This document shows, piece by piece, positions 24,766 to 33,491 of a stretch of 64,000 bases of DNA. Within the stretch, counting starts at the first letter, position 1, and every line of letters starts with the position of its first letter. The translations under genes were made by a program, and so were the position numbers. Origin of the DNA: SMWD01 sp964629475 (GTDB lineage: Bacteria; Pseudomonadota; Gammaproteobacteria; Steroidobacterales; GCA-2729495); assembly GCA_964629475.1 (NCBI GenBank), contig CAZVQW010000003.1:124001-188000 (forward strand), written 5' to 3'. The notes beneath the pieces were generated by a model that searched no databases, was not told the origin of the DNA, and saw only the letters and a list, made by a program, of their open reading frames with translations.

Positions 24766-26295
24766 ATGTCTTTGGCAACGGTTTGCACGCGTGCCCAGCT
24801 CGGCATCGATGCGCCGGCGGTCACCTGTGAGGTTCATGTTGCCGGCGGCCTGCCAAAGCTGACGATCGTCGGTCTCGTTGAGACGGCCGTCAAGGAGAGC
24901 CGCGAGCGGGTCAAGGCTGCGATTCGTCAGTCCGGCTACGAATTTCCCGATGGGCGCATCACGGTGAACCTGGCGCCGGCAGATTTGCCCAAGGGCACCG
25001 GTCGGTTCGATCTGGCCATTGCCGTTGGGATCCTGGCGGCTTCCGGGCAAGTTCCGGCGGATCAGCTGGCCGATCTCGAGCTGTATGGTGAGCTGTCCCT
25101 GACCGGCGCAGTCAAATCCGTGGCCGCCCTGTTGCCGGCTTTGACACAGGCACGCGAAGCTGGTCGGCAGTGTATCGTCCCGGATGCCTGTCGCCGGGAA
25201 GCGGGATTACTGCACGACGTTGAGACCTTGCTGGCCACGCATCTGGTCAGTGTCGTCGATCATCTGACCGGTGCTGCAGCACTTCCCGCATGCCCGCAGA
25301 TTGACTGGCCGGCCGCTGACGAGCCGGCCCATGATCTGGTCGACCTGAACGGCCACGCAACGGCACGCCGCGCACTCGAAATCGCCGCCGCCGGTGGCCA
25401 TCACCTGTTGATGATCGGTCCACCGGGAACGGGCAAGACGATGCTCGCGCAGCGTTTGCCTGGCCTGTTGTCGCCGTTGACGGATGATGAAGTCATAGAA
25501 ACACTCGTGCTGCGATCGCTGACTAAATGTCGGCCGCGTGCGGTGAGCCGGCGGCGACCGTTTCGCAGCCCGCATCACACTGCATCGGCGGTAGCACTCG
25601 TCGGCGGAGGTCGGCCGCCGCGACCCGGCGAGATATCGCTCGCCCATCATGGTGTTTTGTTTCTCGATGAGCTGCCTGAATTTACGCGCCCGGCACTCGA
25701 AGCCCTGCGCGAGCCGCTGGAGTCCGGGACGATCAGTATTGCGAGGGCGGAGCAGACGGCCGTGTTTCCGGCTCGTTTCCAACTCATTGCGGCCATGAAT
25801 CCTTGTCCGTGTGGATTTGCCGGTGATGCGCAGAAAGAATGTCGGTGCACAGCCGGGCAGGTGCAGCGTTACCGGCAGCGGATCTCGGGCCCGTTTCTGG
25901 ATCGGCTCGATATTCGTATAGAACTCGGGCGGTCAGGTCTGTCGCTCGATCAGTTGATCGGCGGCACCGAGGTGGCGGAGACCGCCGCCAGCGGTGAAGC
26001 ATGCACGAATGAAACAACAGCCATGGTGCGTGAACGTGTGTGCCGGGCTATGGATGTTCAGCTGGGTCGATCCGGGATGTTAAATGCACGTCTTGGCTCG
26101 GCTGCTAATCGTCATTGGTGTAAGCCCGATGACAAGGGTCGTGCGTTGCTGGAAGCGGCCGCGGCTCGCTTCGGCATGTCGGCGCGCGCCTGCGGCCGTT
26201 GCCTGCGTGTGGCGCGAACAATTGCAGATCTTGATCAGATGGAAACTGTGCGCGGGCGTCACGTCGCAGAGGCGCTGTCGCTCAGGAAGGAATAA
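24766..26295 (+). CDS. comM: ComM/YifB family Mg-chelatase-like AAA helicase
   Basis: A 509-aa protein of the YifB/ComM family. ComM is a hexameric helicase that aids branch migration in natural transformation. An N-terminal Lon-like ChlI domain (VHVAGGLPKLTIVGL...TVNLAPADLPKGTGRFDLAIAVGILAASGQ) precedes the AAA core with Walker A IGPPGTGKT near 218-225, the GEISLAHHGVLFLDELPEF Walker B, and the zinc-like MNPCPCGFAGDAQKECRC segment. C-terminal RVARTIADL is conserved. I start at ATG 24766 rather than GTG 24760. Confidence 0.94.
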   Translation: MSLATVCTRAQLGIDAPAVTCEVHVAGGLPKLTIVGLVETAVKESRERVKAAIRQSGYEFPDGRITVNLAPADLPKGTGRFDLAIAVGILAASGQVPADQLADLELYGELSLTGAVKSVAALLPALTQAREAGRQCIVPDACRREAGLLHDVETLLATHLVSVVDHLTGAAALPACPQIDWPAADEPAHDLVDLNGHATARRALEIAAAGGHHLLMIGPPGTGKTMLAQRLPGLLSPLTDDEVIETLVLRSLTKCRPRAVSRRRPFRSPHHTASAVALVGGGRPPRPGEISLAHHGVLFLDELPEFTRPALEALREPLESGTISIARAEQTAVFPARFQLIAAMNPCPCGFAGDAQKECRCTAGQVQRYRQRISGPFLDRLDIRIELGRSGLSLDQLIGGTEVAETAASGEACTNETTAMVRERVCRAMDVQLGRSGMLNARLGSAANRHWCKPDDKGRALLEAAAARFGMSARACGRCLRVARTIADLDQMETVRGRHVAEALSLRKE

Positions 26296-26334
26296 AAACC
26301 GGGTCAAACACCCTGTCAGGACAACACACGTTTT

Positions 26335-27048
26335 TCAGGTGCGAAGATCTGCAGACAGGTGACGCGGAGAGGCGAAATCCCATATGCCGGCCAGTTCCCG
26401 CAGCGCGGCCAGGTCACGGATCGATACGACGCTGCGCTGGTCACGGCGGATCAGCTCGCGCTCTTCGAGCTGGCGGAAGCTGCGGCTGACGGTTTCTTTT
26501 TTCAGGCCGAGGAAATCAGCGATATCCTCCCGGCTCATCGGCAGAGCAACCTGGTTCAGGCACTGGTCCTGATCATCCTCAATATGTTCACTGATGCGGT
26601 GCCAGTGGCGAAGGTACAGCAGGAAGACTGCGAGCCGCTCGACGGCAGTACGCTGACCGAGGCTATAGACGAGGTCATAGGCATCTTCGAGCACCCGGTG
26701 CAGCATGTTCAGATAGGTTCGCTCGATTTCGGGATCATTGACGACTCGCTCCATCAGTACGGCGCGCGAACAGACCGCGACCCTGGTTGGCAAGACGGCT
26801 TCGACCGTAAAGAAATAATCGTCGGTCGATGTCAGGCCGACAAAGGTGTCATGCACCAGGAAACTGAGAACCTGCCGCCGTCCGTCACCGCCGGTACGGC
26901 TGACCATGACCATACCGTCGAGGATACGAAACGCCCGGTCGGCTCGCCCCCCGGCATGCACGAGCACCTCGCCCGCTTCGAGTTCGAGTACGGGCGCTCC
27001 GTCGAACACATCGAGGAACAGGTCATGCGAATCAGGTGAAAGACTCAT
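26335..27048 (-). CDS. CRP/FNR-family regulator without the FNR cysteine cluster
   Basis: A 237-aa regulator with an N-terminal cyclic-nucleotide-like sensor fold (VLELEAGEVLVHAGGRADRAFRILDGMVMVS), a long dimerisation helix (RVLEDAYDLVYSLGQRTAVERLAVFLLYL) and an HTH (MSREDIADFLGLKKETVSRSFRQLEERELI). The recognition helix E-T-V-S-R is FNR-type, so binding to TTGAT-N4-ATCAA boxes is likely. The N-terminal Cys that bind 4Fe-4S in FNR are absent; the two Cys present are not in those positions. The ligand is unknown. ATG 27048 is preferred over the upstream frame opening. Confidence 0.9.
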   Translation of the reverse strand: MSLSPDSHDLFLDVFDGAPVLELEAGEVLVHAGGRADRAFRILDGMVMVSRTGGDGRRQVLSFLVHDTFVGLTSTDDYFFTVEAVLPTRVAVCSRAVLMERVVNDPEIERTYLNMLHRVLEDAYDLVYSLGQRTAVERLAVFLLYLRHWHRISEHIEDDQDQCLNQVALPMSREDIADFLGLKKETVSRSFRQLEERELIRRDQRSVVSIRDLAALRELAGIWDFASPRHLSADLRT

Positions 27049-27098
27049 GTGCGAAGCATGACCGCGGTACGCTCGCCGTGCAACCGATACCGGCCGCA

Positions 27099-27128
27099 TT
27101 GGACGCTCGGCGCACAGAGGCTTAGAAT
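27099..27128 (+). promoter_or_regulatory. Sigma-70-type promoter for tRNA-Arg
   Basis: TTGGAC (27099-27104), 18-bp spacer, TAGAAT (27123-27128), followed by the GC-rich discriminator CCGCCCCCGG and the tRNA at 27146. Confidence 0.65.
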
Positions 27129-27145
27129 CCGCCCCCGGTCAAAAC

Positions 27146-27222
27146 GCGCCCGTAGCTCAGCTGGATAGAGCGTTCGCCTCCGGAGCGAAAGGTCAGGGGT
27201 TCGAATCCCTTCGGGCGCGCCA
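27146..27222 (+). tRNA. tRNA-Arg (anticodon CCG)
   Basis: A complete 77-nt cloverleaf: acceptor GCGCCCG pairs with CGGGCGC, D-arm GCTCAGCTGGATAGAGC, anticodon stem TTCGC/GCGAA around loop CTCCGGA (CCG, decoding CGG), T-arm AGGGG-TTCGAAT-CCCTT, and encoded 3' CCA (27220-27222). It is a common integration site class, but no integrase lies next to it. Confidence 0.96.
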
Positions 27223-27250
27223 TAAACTTCCGGGCGCATAGGTAATACTT

Positions 27251-29548
27251 TTATGGTGTTCCCTGGTCATTATCGGCATCAGGTTCAACACCGGTTGCCT
27301 GAGTGCGATCCTGCTCATGCTGGAAATCATTTTCCAGCTGGGTGCGAGTGCCTACCCATGTCTTGACCATGCCTTCCTGGATCCTCTCAAAACGCCACTC
27401 GCATAATTGCTTAAAGCGGCACAGAACATTCGATGACACACGGTTGTGCACGAATTCCCAGATCCGGTTGACAGGGTGGAAGAGCGGCCAGGATTCCTTG
27501 CCGTAGAAGTCGAAGCTCACACCGAAGAAGATTTGTGTCGCCTCTTTCTCGCCGCGGTCCTCGATCGAGGACCGCACGTAGTAGATGATGTACCCCACCG
27601 GATAGCCGCCCTTGCACTCGTACAACAGGTAACGACCGCTGTCGGTGTTGAATTCTGAAGGCGTATCGCCACTGCGCAGCAGATGCAGCCGGAAGAGCGG
27701 CGGCCAGCCCAGGTGCTTTCTCCCTTTGCTGACTAGCCGGGACTTGCCGAACAGGTCGAGGCGCAACTGGCTCAGGTCTCCGTCCACTCGCCCGACGGTG
27801 GCAAGATGATTGGGCCAACACGCGGAGTCCCGATTCCACCAATCCACAAGTTCCTCAAATACGTGCTTCGCGGGTGCGTCGATACCGATACAGTGGAGGT
27901 TGAGCACTGAATAGCCGCTGACGTCGAGCCCCACCCGTTGCATGATGCTGTGGCTCATCTCAATCCGGGTGCTTTCCGATGAAAAGTCGATCTCGGTGGG
28001 CCATGGCGAGCGCCTGAACATAAATGTCCTGAGATCGCTCAACATCGAGTGGCTTGGGCGGGGCGGCTGCCTCGGCCCGAACTCGTTGCGGAACGCTTCC
28101 CGGGCTTCCAGGCGCTTCCAGCCCCCGGTTGACGCCAGGTCCTCAATCGAGTCAATCAGCCGGACACAGGTCATGCTGTGGATTGGATAAAGTGCGTACC
28201 AAAAGATCGTACCGAAGAAGCCATGTGGTGAGAACGAGGCAGACTGTGTGAGCAACGTACCGCCGTGGTCGGGGCGCAGCTCCCATTGCATCCAGGCGTG
28301 ACCCGGAAGCTTGAGTTCGCCGCGCAGACGCAGCAGATTGGGGCGTTGCACGTCTTCCACGCGCCAGAAGTCAAGCGCCTCACCGTTGTGCAGTTCATCG
28401 GGATCCCGACGGCCGCGCCCCACACCGGGGCCGCCCAGCAAACGGTCAATAACGCCACGCAAGGCCCAGACCCAGTTGCCACGCAGCCAGCCGTGCTCGC
28501 CACCGAGACCGGACAGGACATCAAATATTTCCTCGCAGGAGGCCGTCACGTGTCTCGTCCACACCTCGCGCATCATTCCCTCTTCGTCTGTGTACTCATA
28601 GGCGGCCCCACCGGGAGGTGTGTCGCTCCAGCGTGTGATAACAGCCCGTTCCTCCATATTGGCCAGGGCGAGTTGTACGGCACGCGTATAGCTGATCGGA
28701 ACAATCTCGGGGAAGTATCGCTTGGCGCGGAAGGAGCGTCCGCGCAGTGGAAATTCCATGCTTTGCACCAGCGGCCTGACCAAACGGTCGGGGATAGGTG
28801 TGATCATCCCGATCCCTGAAATAATGAGCCAGGCAGGAAGTCGGAAGGGCACACGAAAGATGAAACGGTGCAGGTGGCGTAATCGTGCATACTCCAGGAT
28901 CATTTGCCTGAAGGTCAACGGATTGGCACCAATCTCGACCACCCCGACGGCTGGTCTCGATAGTGCGAGACAGAGGTAGGCGATGACGTCCCGGACAGCG
29001 ATCGGCTGCATCTGGCTATTAATCCATCGCGGCGCGATCATCACCGGCAATCGCTCCGTCAGGTAGCGCAACATTTCGAATGATCCGGATCCTGAACCGA
29101 TAATCGGTCCGGCACGAAATTCGGTAGTTGGCAGATGAGCGGCGAGAATACGCCCGATCTCTGCCCGACTGCGCAGGTGCTCCGATCCCCGGGGACGATT
29201 CCGCGTGTGCTTACTGGGAAGCGGTCCGCCCAGATAGATAACTTGCGCAACCCCGCTTGCCGCCGCACAAAAGTTGTCGGCGGCGATGCGATCATGGCGC
29301 GCGAAGTCCTTACCCGCGTACATGGAGTGCACGAGATAGTAGACAACTTCGATGTCATCGAAGACGTCCGTAAGGCTCGCGGCATCGAGCAGATCTCCCT
29401 GAACTATCTCGATCTGGTCGGACCACGATCGTGTCCCGGCGTGCTTACGGTCCCGAACGAGAATTCGTACCTGGTGCTCGAACTCCAGCAGCTGTGGCAC
29501 CAGTCTGCCACCGATATAGCCGGTAGCGCCGAGGACCATCACCCTCAT
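27251..29548 (-). CDS. SDR/NAD(P)-binding, DUF2867 and unknown C-terminal domain fusion
   Basis: A 765-aa multidomain protein. Residues 1-290 are an NmrA-like atypical SDR: VLGATGYIGGRLVPQL is the dinucleotide loop and GDLLDAASL the adenine-side motif. Residues about 315-490 match DUF2867 (SRPBCC-like: EYTDEEGMMREVWTRHVTASCEEIFDV...HNGEALDFWRVEDV...GTLLTQSASFSPHGFFGTIFWYALYPIH). The common protein of this type ends there, near 480 aa. A further 260 residues (from about 500) contain SHSIMQRVGLDVSGYSVLN and RYLLYECKGGYPVGYIIYYVRSS and look like a second lipid- or ligand-binding fold that I cannot name. Substrate unknown. Confidence 0.85.
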   Translation of the reverse strand: MRVMVLGATGYIGGRLVPQLLEFEHQVRILVRDRKHAGTRSWSDQIEIVQGDLLDAASLTDVFDDIEVVYYLVHSMYAGKDFARHDRIAADNFCAAASGVAQVIYLGGPLPSKHTRNRPRGSEHLRSRAEIGRILAAHLPTTEFRAGPIIGSGSGSFEMLRYLTERLPVMIAPRWINSQMQPIAVRDVIAYLCLALSRPAVGVVEIGANPLTFRQMILEYARLRHLHRFIFRVPFRLPAWLIISGIGMITPIPDRLVRPLVQSMEFPLRGRSFRAKRYFPEIVPISYTRAVQLALANMEERAVITRWSDTPPGGAAYEYTDEEGMMREVWTRHVTASCEEIFDVLSGLGGEHGWLRGNWVWALRGVIDRLLGGPGVGRGRRDPDELHNGEALDFWRVEDVQRPNLLRLRGELKLPGHAWMQWELRPDHGGTLLTQSASFSPHGFFGTIFWYALYPIHSMTCVRLIDSIEDLASTGGWKRLEAREAFRNEFGPRQPPRPSHSMLSDLRTFMFRRSPWPTEIDFSSESTRIEMSHSIMQRVGLDVSGYSVLNLHCIGIDAPAKHVFEELVDWWNRDSACWPNHLATVGRVDGDLSQLRLDLFGKSRLVSKGRKHLGWPPLFRLHLLRSGDTPSEFNTDSGRYLLYECKGGYPVGYIIYYVRSSIEDRGEKEATQIFFGVSFDFYGKESWPLFHPVNRIWEFVHNRVSSNVLCRFKQLCEWRFERIQEGMVKTWVGTRTQLENDFQHEQDRTQATGVEPDADNDQGTP

Positions 29549-29732
29549 GGTGCAGGCCTCAGGCTAATCGGATACACGCGGATTGCGTCCGTTTGTTCAC
29601 TGGCAGCCCATTTTGGAGACATGGATATCACTTTACACTCCTTCAGGGGTACTTGGTTCACCCGCAACGGGTTAAAGGTGGCTACAATATTCGCATGCTC
29701 GTCCAATAATCAGAAAAACGGGGTAAAAAATT

Positions 29733-30554
29733 ATGCGTTTAATCAGCATCCACTTAATTGTTCTCGCAGCTTCCCTCTCCTTGATCACTGCTTGCGGCAA
29801 ACAAACTTTGCAAACCGCTGAGACGAAAGGGACGGATAATGCGGAAGTGGCCAGCCAGGCTGCAGAGCCCACAGCCGAAGACGCATCAGAGTCAATAACG
29901 CTAAGTGCGCAGCTGGAAGAACAACAGGCGCAATACACCAAAATGGCACCGACAGTTTTCGAAGTGATCGACAAAGCCATCGCCGATTTGACAGCAAGCG
30001 GTATTTTAGAGCGGGCAGTCAAAGCCGGCGACAAGGCGCCCGATTTTTCGTTGCCGGATGCCCTGGGCAACACGGTCAGCCTTTACGAGGAACTTGAAAA
30101 GGGGCCGGTAATAGTGACCTGGTATCGTGGCAGCTGGTGCCCGTTTTGTAATATACAGTTGCACGACTACCAAAAATCCTTGAGTGAAATTCATGCAGCG
30201 GGAGCACAATTGTTTGCGGTCTCGCCGGAACTGCCAGACAGTTCACTCAGCTGGAAGGAAAAAAATGAACTTGAATTTTTTGTGCTGAGCGATCTTCACA
30301 ACGATGTTGCCCGGCAATATGAAATTGTTTTTCGAATCCCGGATGCCATAGCTTCAAGCTACCGCAAGGGTGGGCGCATCGACCTGACCAAATTCAATGA
30401 CGATGATTCGCTGGAATTGCCACTCGCGGTAACCTATGTCATCGGCACCAACGGCATGGTTGAGTATGCATTCCTGGACGCCGACTGGCGCAAACGTGCG
30501 GAAACGAGCGAGGTCGTCGGTGTAGTCAAGCGGCTTGCGGAAAATAGTAAATAA
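29733..30554 (+). CDS. Peroxiredoxin-like lipoprotein (AhpC/TSA redoxin)
   Basis: A 273-aa protein with lipoprotein signal MRLISIHLIVLAASLSLITAC (Cys21), an acidic linker and a C-terminal redoxin domain. VKAGDKAPDFSLPDALGNTVSLYEEL is the usual opening, and TWYRGSWCPFCNIQLHDYQKSL carries two active-site Cys in WCPFC, so a thiol-disulfide or atypical peroxiredoxin function is plausible. The ATG is preceded by a poly-A/G tract GGGGTAAAAAATT with weak SD. It is convergent with the DUF1761 gene. Confidence 0.85.
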   Translation: MRLISIHLIVLAASLSLITACGKQTLQTAETKGTDNAEVASQAAEPTAEDASESITLSAQLEEQQAQYTKMAPTVFEVIDKAIADLTASGILERAVKAGDKAPDFSLPDALGNTVSLYEELEKGPVIVTWYRGSWCPFCNIQLHDYQKSLSEIHAAGAQLFAVSPELPDSSLSWKEKNELEFFVLSDLHNDVARQYEIVFRIPDAIASSYRKGGRIDLTKFNDDDSLELPLAVTYVIGTNGMVEYAFLDADWRKRAETSEVVGVVKRLAENSK

Positions 30555-30679
30555 TTGCCGGGCAAATACTCGGCATCGAACCGGGGCTGTTGACTGAGGT
30601 TGTCGAAGACATTGATAGGGAATCGGCGACGGATGTATCTACACAAACGCCGCCGGTGGTTGGTCGAATTACCGGTAGA

Positions 30680-31096
30680 TTACAGCGCGCCCAGAATCAG
30701 GCCCATGACGCCGTAACCCACAACAAAATACCCGCCCGTAATAACCATCAACTGAACCGGCTTGCTGCCGAACATCGTCGCAACTGTTAGCGGCGGAACG
30801 ACAAAAAACAAACCGATCGCAAGACCGACATTCATGCCGTCTCTTGCAGTTGCGGCGGGGCCGAGCATTCCGGCCATAAATGCTGCGGAAGCCCACAGCA
30901 GTACAAACGTGAGTACAAAGATCCCGGCGATATTCGGTGCTGCCCTGGTGCGGGATTCGACTGCTGCCATTAACCTTGGCAGGAATCTTCCGCAAACAAC
31001 AGGTGAGTACCATACGCCGCCAATTGCGAAACCGATAAATGCTGCAACGATAGTTGCTAACCAGTTAACGGTGGCAAAATCCAAGCTAACGTTCAT
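30680..31096 (-). CDS. DUF1761 domain membrane protein
   Basis: A 138-aa protein with four membrane helices, matching DUF1761: VNWLATIVAAFIGFAIGGVWYSPVVCGRFLP, then FVLTFVLLWASAAFMAG, AIGLFFVVPPLTVATMF and VQLMVITGGYFVVGYGVMGLILG. Two ATGs are candidates. The second (31096) sits 9 bases after GGAGG and is preferred, while the first (31102) is only 3 bases from it. Function unknown. Confidence 0.85.
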   Translation of the reverse strand: MNVSLDFATVNWLATIVAAFIGFAIGGVWYSPVVCGRFLPRLMAAVESRTRAAPNIAGIFVLTFVLLWASAAFMAGMLGPAATARDGMNVGLAIGLFFVVPPLTVATMFGSKPVQLMVITGGYFVVGYGVMGLILGAL

Positions 31097-31291
31097 GCTC
31101 ATACACCTCCTTTGTGTTTCAGAGCACGAGCAAATTATATGAACTCACGAGCGCCGGTAAACGAAACTTATCGACGGAAACTACGCATAGTGTCGAGTGT
31201 TTTATTTCGTTGTTTACTGCGAATCCGGGCAGTGAAATGCAAATAATGAATTAATGGCAACAGGTTGTTAACCAGTGAGCTGTCATCCCGG

Positions 31292-32560
31292 CTAGTCATT
31301 ATCAAGCTGTGAAAATGCAGTAAGCACCTGCCTGGGTTCGCCGGGTTCGGGCCATGCGTAGACGAGTCGGTTACCTGCCCTGATCATCTGCGGAAAGCCG
31401 GCGTTGCGGGAATATTTTCCTTCGGCAAGCAGCTGGATCGGACCGGCTTTGCCGTCACTCGTGATCTGACGAATGCGCATCTGGCCGGTGCCGTCGGCGG
31501 ACTTGGCCATCCAGCTGACTACGGATAAACCGCCGGGCAGCAGCGCGACATCCACGCGTCCTTTGACACCCGCTTCATCAACGATCATCGGCGCGGAGAA
31601 CGTCTGGCCGGCATCCTGTGACCAGGCCACCTTCACTCGTGATTCCCGATTCGGTGCACCGTACCAGGCTACGACCACATGATTGCCGTCAGCCGCAATT
31701 GCCGGTCCGTTCACGGGGCAACCGGGAATATGCCATTGATCGTCGGAAACCGTGACCGGATCTGCCCAATGACCATCGACATAACGCGTGACCGATATAT
31801 CCCGAATCTCCGCAGTCGTGCGATCACGGTACGTGACGATCGGCCCCGCGGGCGCCATTGCAGCATCAGTTTGACAACAGTCGCAGACGAGATTATCGAT
31901 CTCGCCGTCGTCGAGTGTTTCGCCGTTATAACTGAGGTGGGCATAACGCAGGGTCATGCCGCCGTACTTTTTATTGTTGTCGGGCGATGAATCACTATCG
32001 GTATCCGGCTTCATGTGCCGTCCGTCCAGCCAGACTGCACCGATGCCGCCTGACCATGGAAACATCGTTACAAAACCATGTTCTGTCGGCGTGTTGTCCG
32101 TGTGCGGTGTCAGTGGCGGTGCCCAGCTTGCGCCGCCATCTGCGGAGGTCGTCAGTGCAATGTCGTATGAGTAGGTGCCGCCCGGCCGTTTTACCAGCCA
32201 ATGGGCCGCCCATTGTTGTGCTGTGATCGGCATGACCGACGGGAAGTCTGCCCAGTTCACGAACCAGCCGCTGCTCTCGGCGACCGACAACGGAGCGGAC
32301 CAGGTGTCGCCTTGCAGGATTGAATATTTAACGGCGTGTGCATCATCGCTGGTGGGTTCCAGCCAGCTCATGACGGCTTCCCCGGCCGGCGTCACTGCAA
32401 GGTGCGGGGCCAGGCTGCCGGGAGCGGCCGGTGATATCACGTCGATAATTTCAAGTGCCGTGTTGCGGCTCTTGCGATCACCGCAGCCCGCTATCAACGC
32501 TGCTGCAATTATGACGGTTCCCCAAAACTTCCACTGCGCCGATGATTTCCGATGCATCAT
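31292..32560 (-). CDS. BNR/sialidase-fold lipoprotein with a CDCC motif
   Basis: A 422-aa secreted lipoprotein (signal MMHRKSSAQWKFWGTVIIAAALIAGC). The body shows repeated beta-propeller blades with Asp-box-like turns (SADGGASW near 150, SQDAGQTF near 320) and is grouped with exo-alpha-sialidase-like proteins. A cysteine cluster, LVCDCCQTDAAM, precedes a conserved PIVTYRDRTTAEIRDISVTR. Sialidase activity is not supported: the arginine triad cannot be identified. ATG 32560 has GGAG about 11 bases upstream; the frame stays open to 32890 but the extra 110 residues are not family-like. Divergent from the TlpA-like gene. Confidence 0.85.
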   Translation of the reverse strand: MMHRKSSAQWKFWGTVIIAAALIAGCGDRKSRNTALEIIDVISPAAPGSLAPHLAVTPAGEAVMSWLEPTSDDAHAVKYSILQGDTWSAPLSVAESSGWFVNWADFPSVMPITAQQWAAHWLVKRPGGTYSYDIALTTSADGGASWAPPLTPHTDNTPTEHGFVTMFPWSGGIGAVWLDGRHMKPDTDSDSSPDNNKKYGGMTLRYAHLSYNGETLDDGEIDNLVCDCCQTDAAMAPAGPIVTYRDRTTAEIRDISVTRYVDGHWADPVTVSDDQWHIPGCPVNGPAIAADGNHVVVAWYGAPNRESRVKVAWSQDAGQTFSAPMIVDEAGVKGRVDVALLPGGLSVVSWMAKSADGTGQMRIRQITSDGKAGPIQLLAEGKYSRNAGFPQMIRAGNRLVYAWPEPGEPRQVLTAFSQLDND

Positions 32561-32805
32561 GTTTGCAAGCTCCTGTTCAGTGCATTGCGTCAGATATAAG
32601 GTTGATGATCCCCGGATCAACCAATAGTAAGAATGTCTGGTGATCATGCCATACGGCAGGTTCAGGCGCAGTAATTGCATCCTTGCCTTGAGTAGTTGGA
32701 CTTCTCTGCGGACGGGTGTGTATCTTGCAAAGCGATGGATCAGGAAACGGTCACACGTGTGCAGAATAGCTTCACGCCGATAACCAACGTGTTGCGGGGT
32801 AATTG

Positions 32806-33387
32806 ATGCGCGCGGTCCGTATAACAGCGATCGTGCTTGTTTGTGTACTTGCAGGCGCGTGGATTGCTCAGGAATACCGGGAAGCACCATCGGCAGAGCA
32901 ACTGCCGGTGGCCGTCGTAACCTTGCCAGACTTTACGTTACCTGATCTCGATGATCGGCCGCGATCCATAACGGAGTGGTCGGGTCGGCCACTTATCATT
33001 AATTTTTGGGCAACCTGGTGCGCCCCTTGTCGGCGGGAAATGCCATTGTTGCAGAGCTTGCAGGACGAGCGCGCGGACGGCAGCCTGCAAGTGATCGGTG
33101 TGGCTCTGGATAAGCTTGCGGATGCCAAACGGTTCGTCGCTCAAATCAAAGCGACCTATCCGATTTTGTATGGCGAGGATGACGGGACCGTTGTCGCGGA
33201 ATCGTTCGGAGACGACTTCATTGGCTTGCCGTTCTCGGCGTTTGTTGCTCCGGATGGCGAGATTCTTGCGCTGCTTTCCGGTGAGCTGCTAGCCGATGAC
33301 CTGCACCGGTTGGTTGTCGAGATGGATGCGGTCGCGAGTGGTCAAAGCAGCGTCGCCGAGGCGCGCGCAAGACTTTCGGCAGATTGA
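32806..33387 (+). CDS. TlpA-family thiol-disulfide oxidoreductase
   Basis: A 193-aa membrane-anchored periplasmic redoxin. An N-terminal helix (ITAIVLVCVLAGAWIA) is followed by LPDFTLPDLDDRPRSITEWSGRPLIINFWATWCAPCRREMPLL with the CAPC active site and GLPFSAFVAPDG with the cis-proline region. ATG 32806 is preferred to TTG 32803. It is divergent from the BNR lipoprotein (245-bp spacer), and the CDCC cysteines of that protein may be one of its substrates. Downstream is a REP-like repeat. Confidence 0.92.
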   Translation: MRAVRITAIVLVCVLAGAWIAQEYREAPSAEQLPVAVVTLPDFTLPDLDDRPRSITEWSGRPLIINFWATWCAPCRREMPLLQSLQDERADGSLQVIGVALDKLADAKRFVAQIKATYPILYGEDDGTVVAESFGDDFIGLPFSAFVAPDGEILALLSGELLADDLHRLVVEMDAVASGQSSVAEARARLSAD

Positions 33388-33435
33388 CACCATGTGGCCT
33401 GTGTCCAGGCGCTGCGTGCCGATATTGTGCATGTT

Positions 33436-33478
33436 GTGGGAGCGGCTTTAGCCGCGAATAAAGCCGCCCCCACAAATG
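33436..33478 (+). repeat. REP-like unit plus degenerate partner, copy 3
   Basis: GTGGGAGCGGCTTTAGCCGC (33436-33455) followed by GAATAAAGCCGCCCCCACA, a truncated and mutated inverse unit. Between the convergent tlpA-like and trpB2 genes. Confidence 0.8.
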
Positions 33479-33491
33479 ATTTTTCTGCACA

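Noticed and set aside
27146..27250. tRNA-Arg as att site of an integrated element
   Set aside because: No integrase, no repeat of the tRNA 3' end nearby, and the following gene is not phage-like, so integration is not supported.
31292..32890. Full-length start at 32890 for the BNR protein
   Set aside because: The upstream 110 residues show no conservation pattern, whereas ATG 32560 gives a lipoprotein signal and SD.
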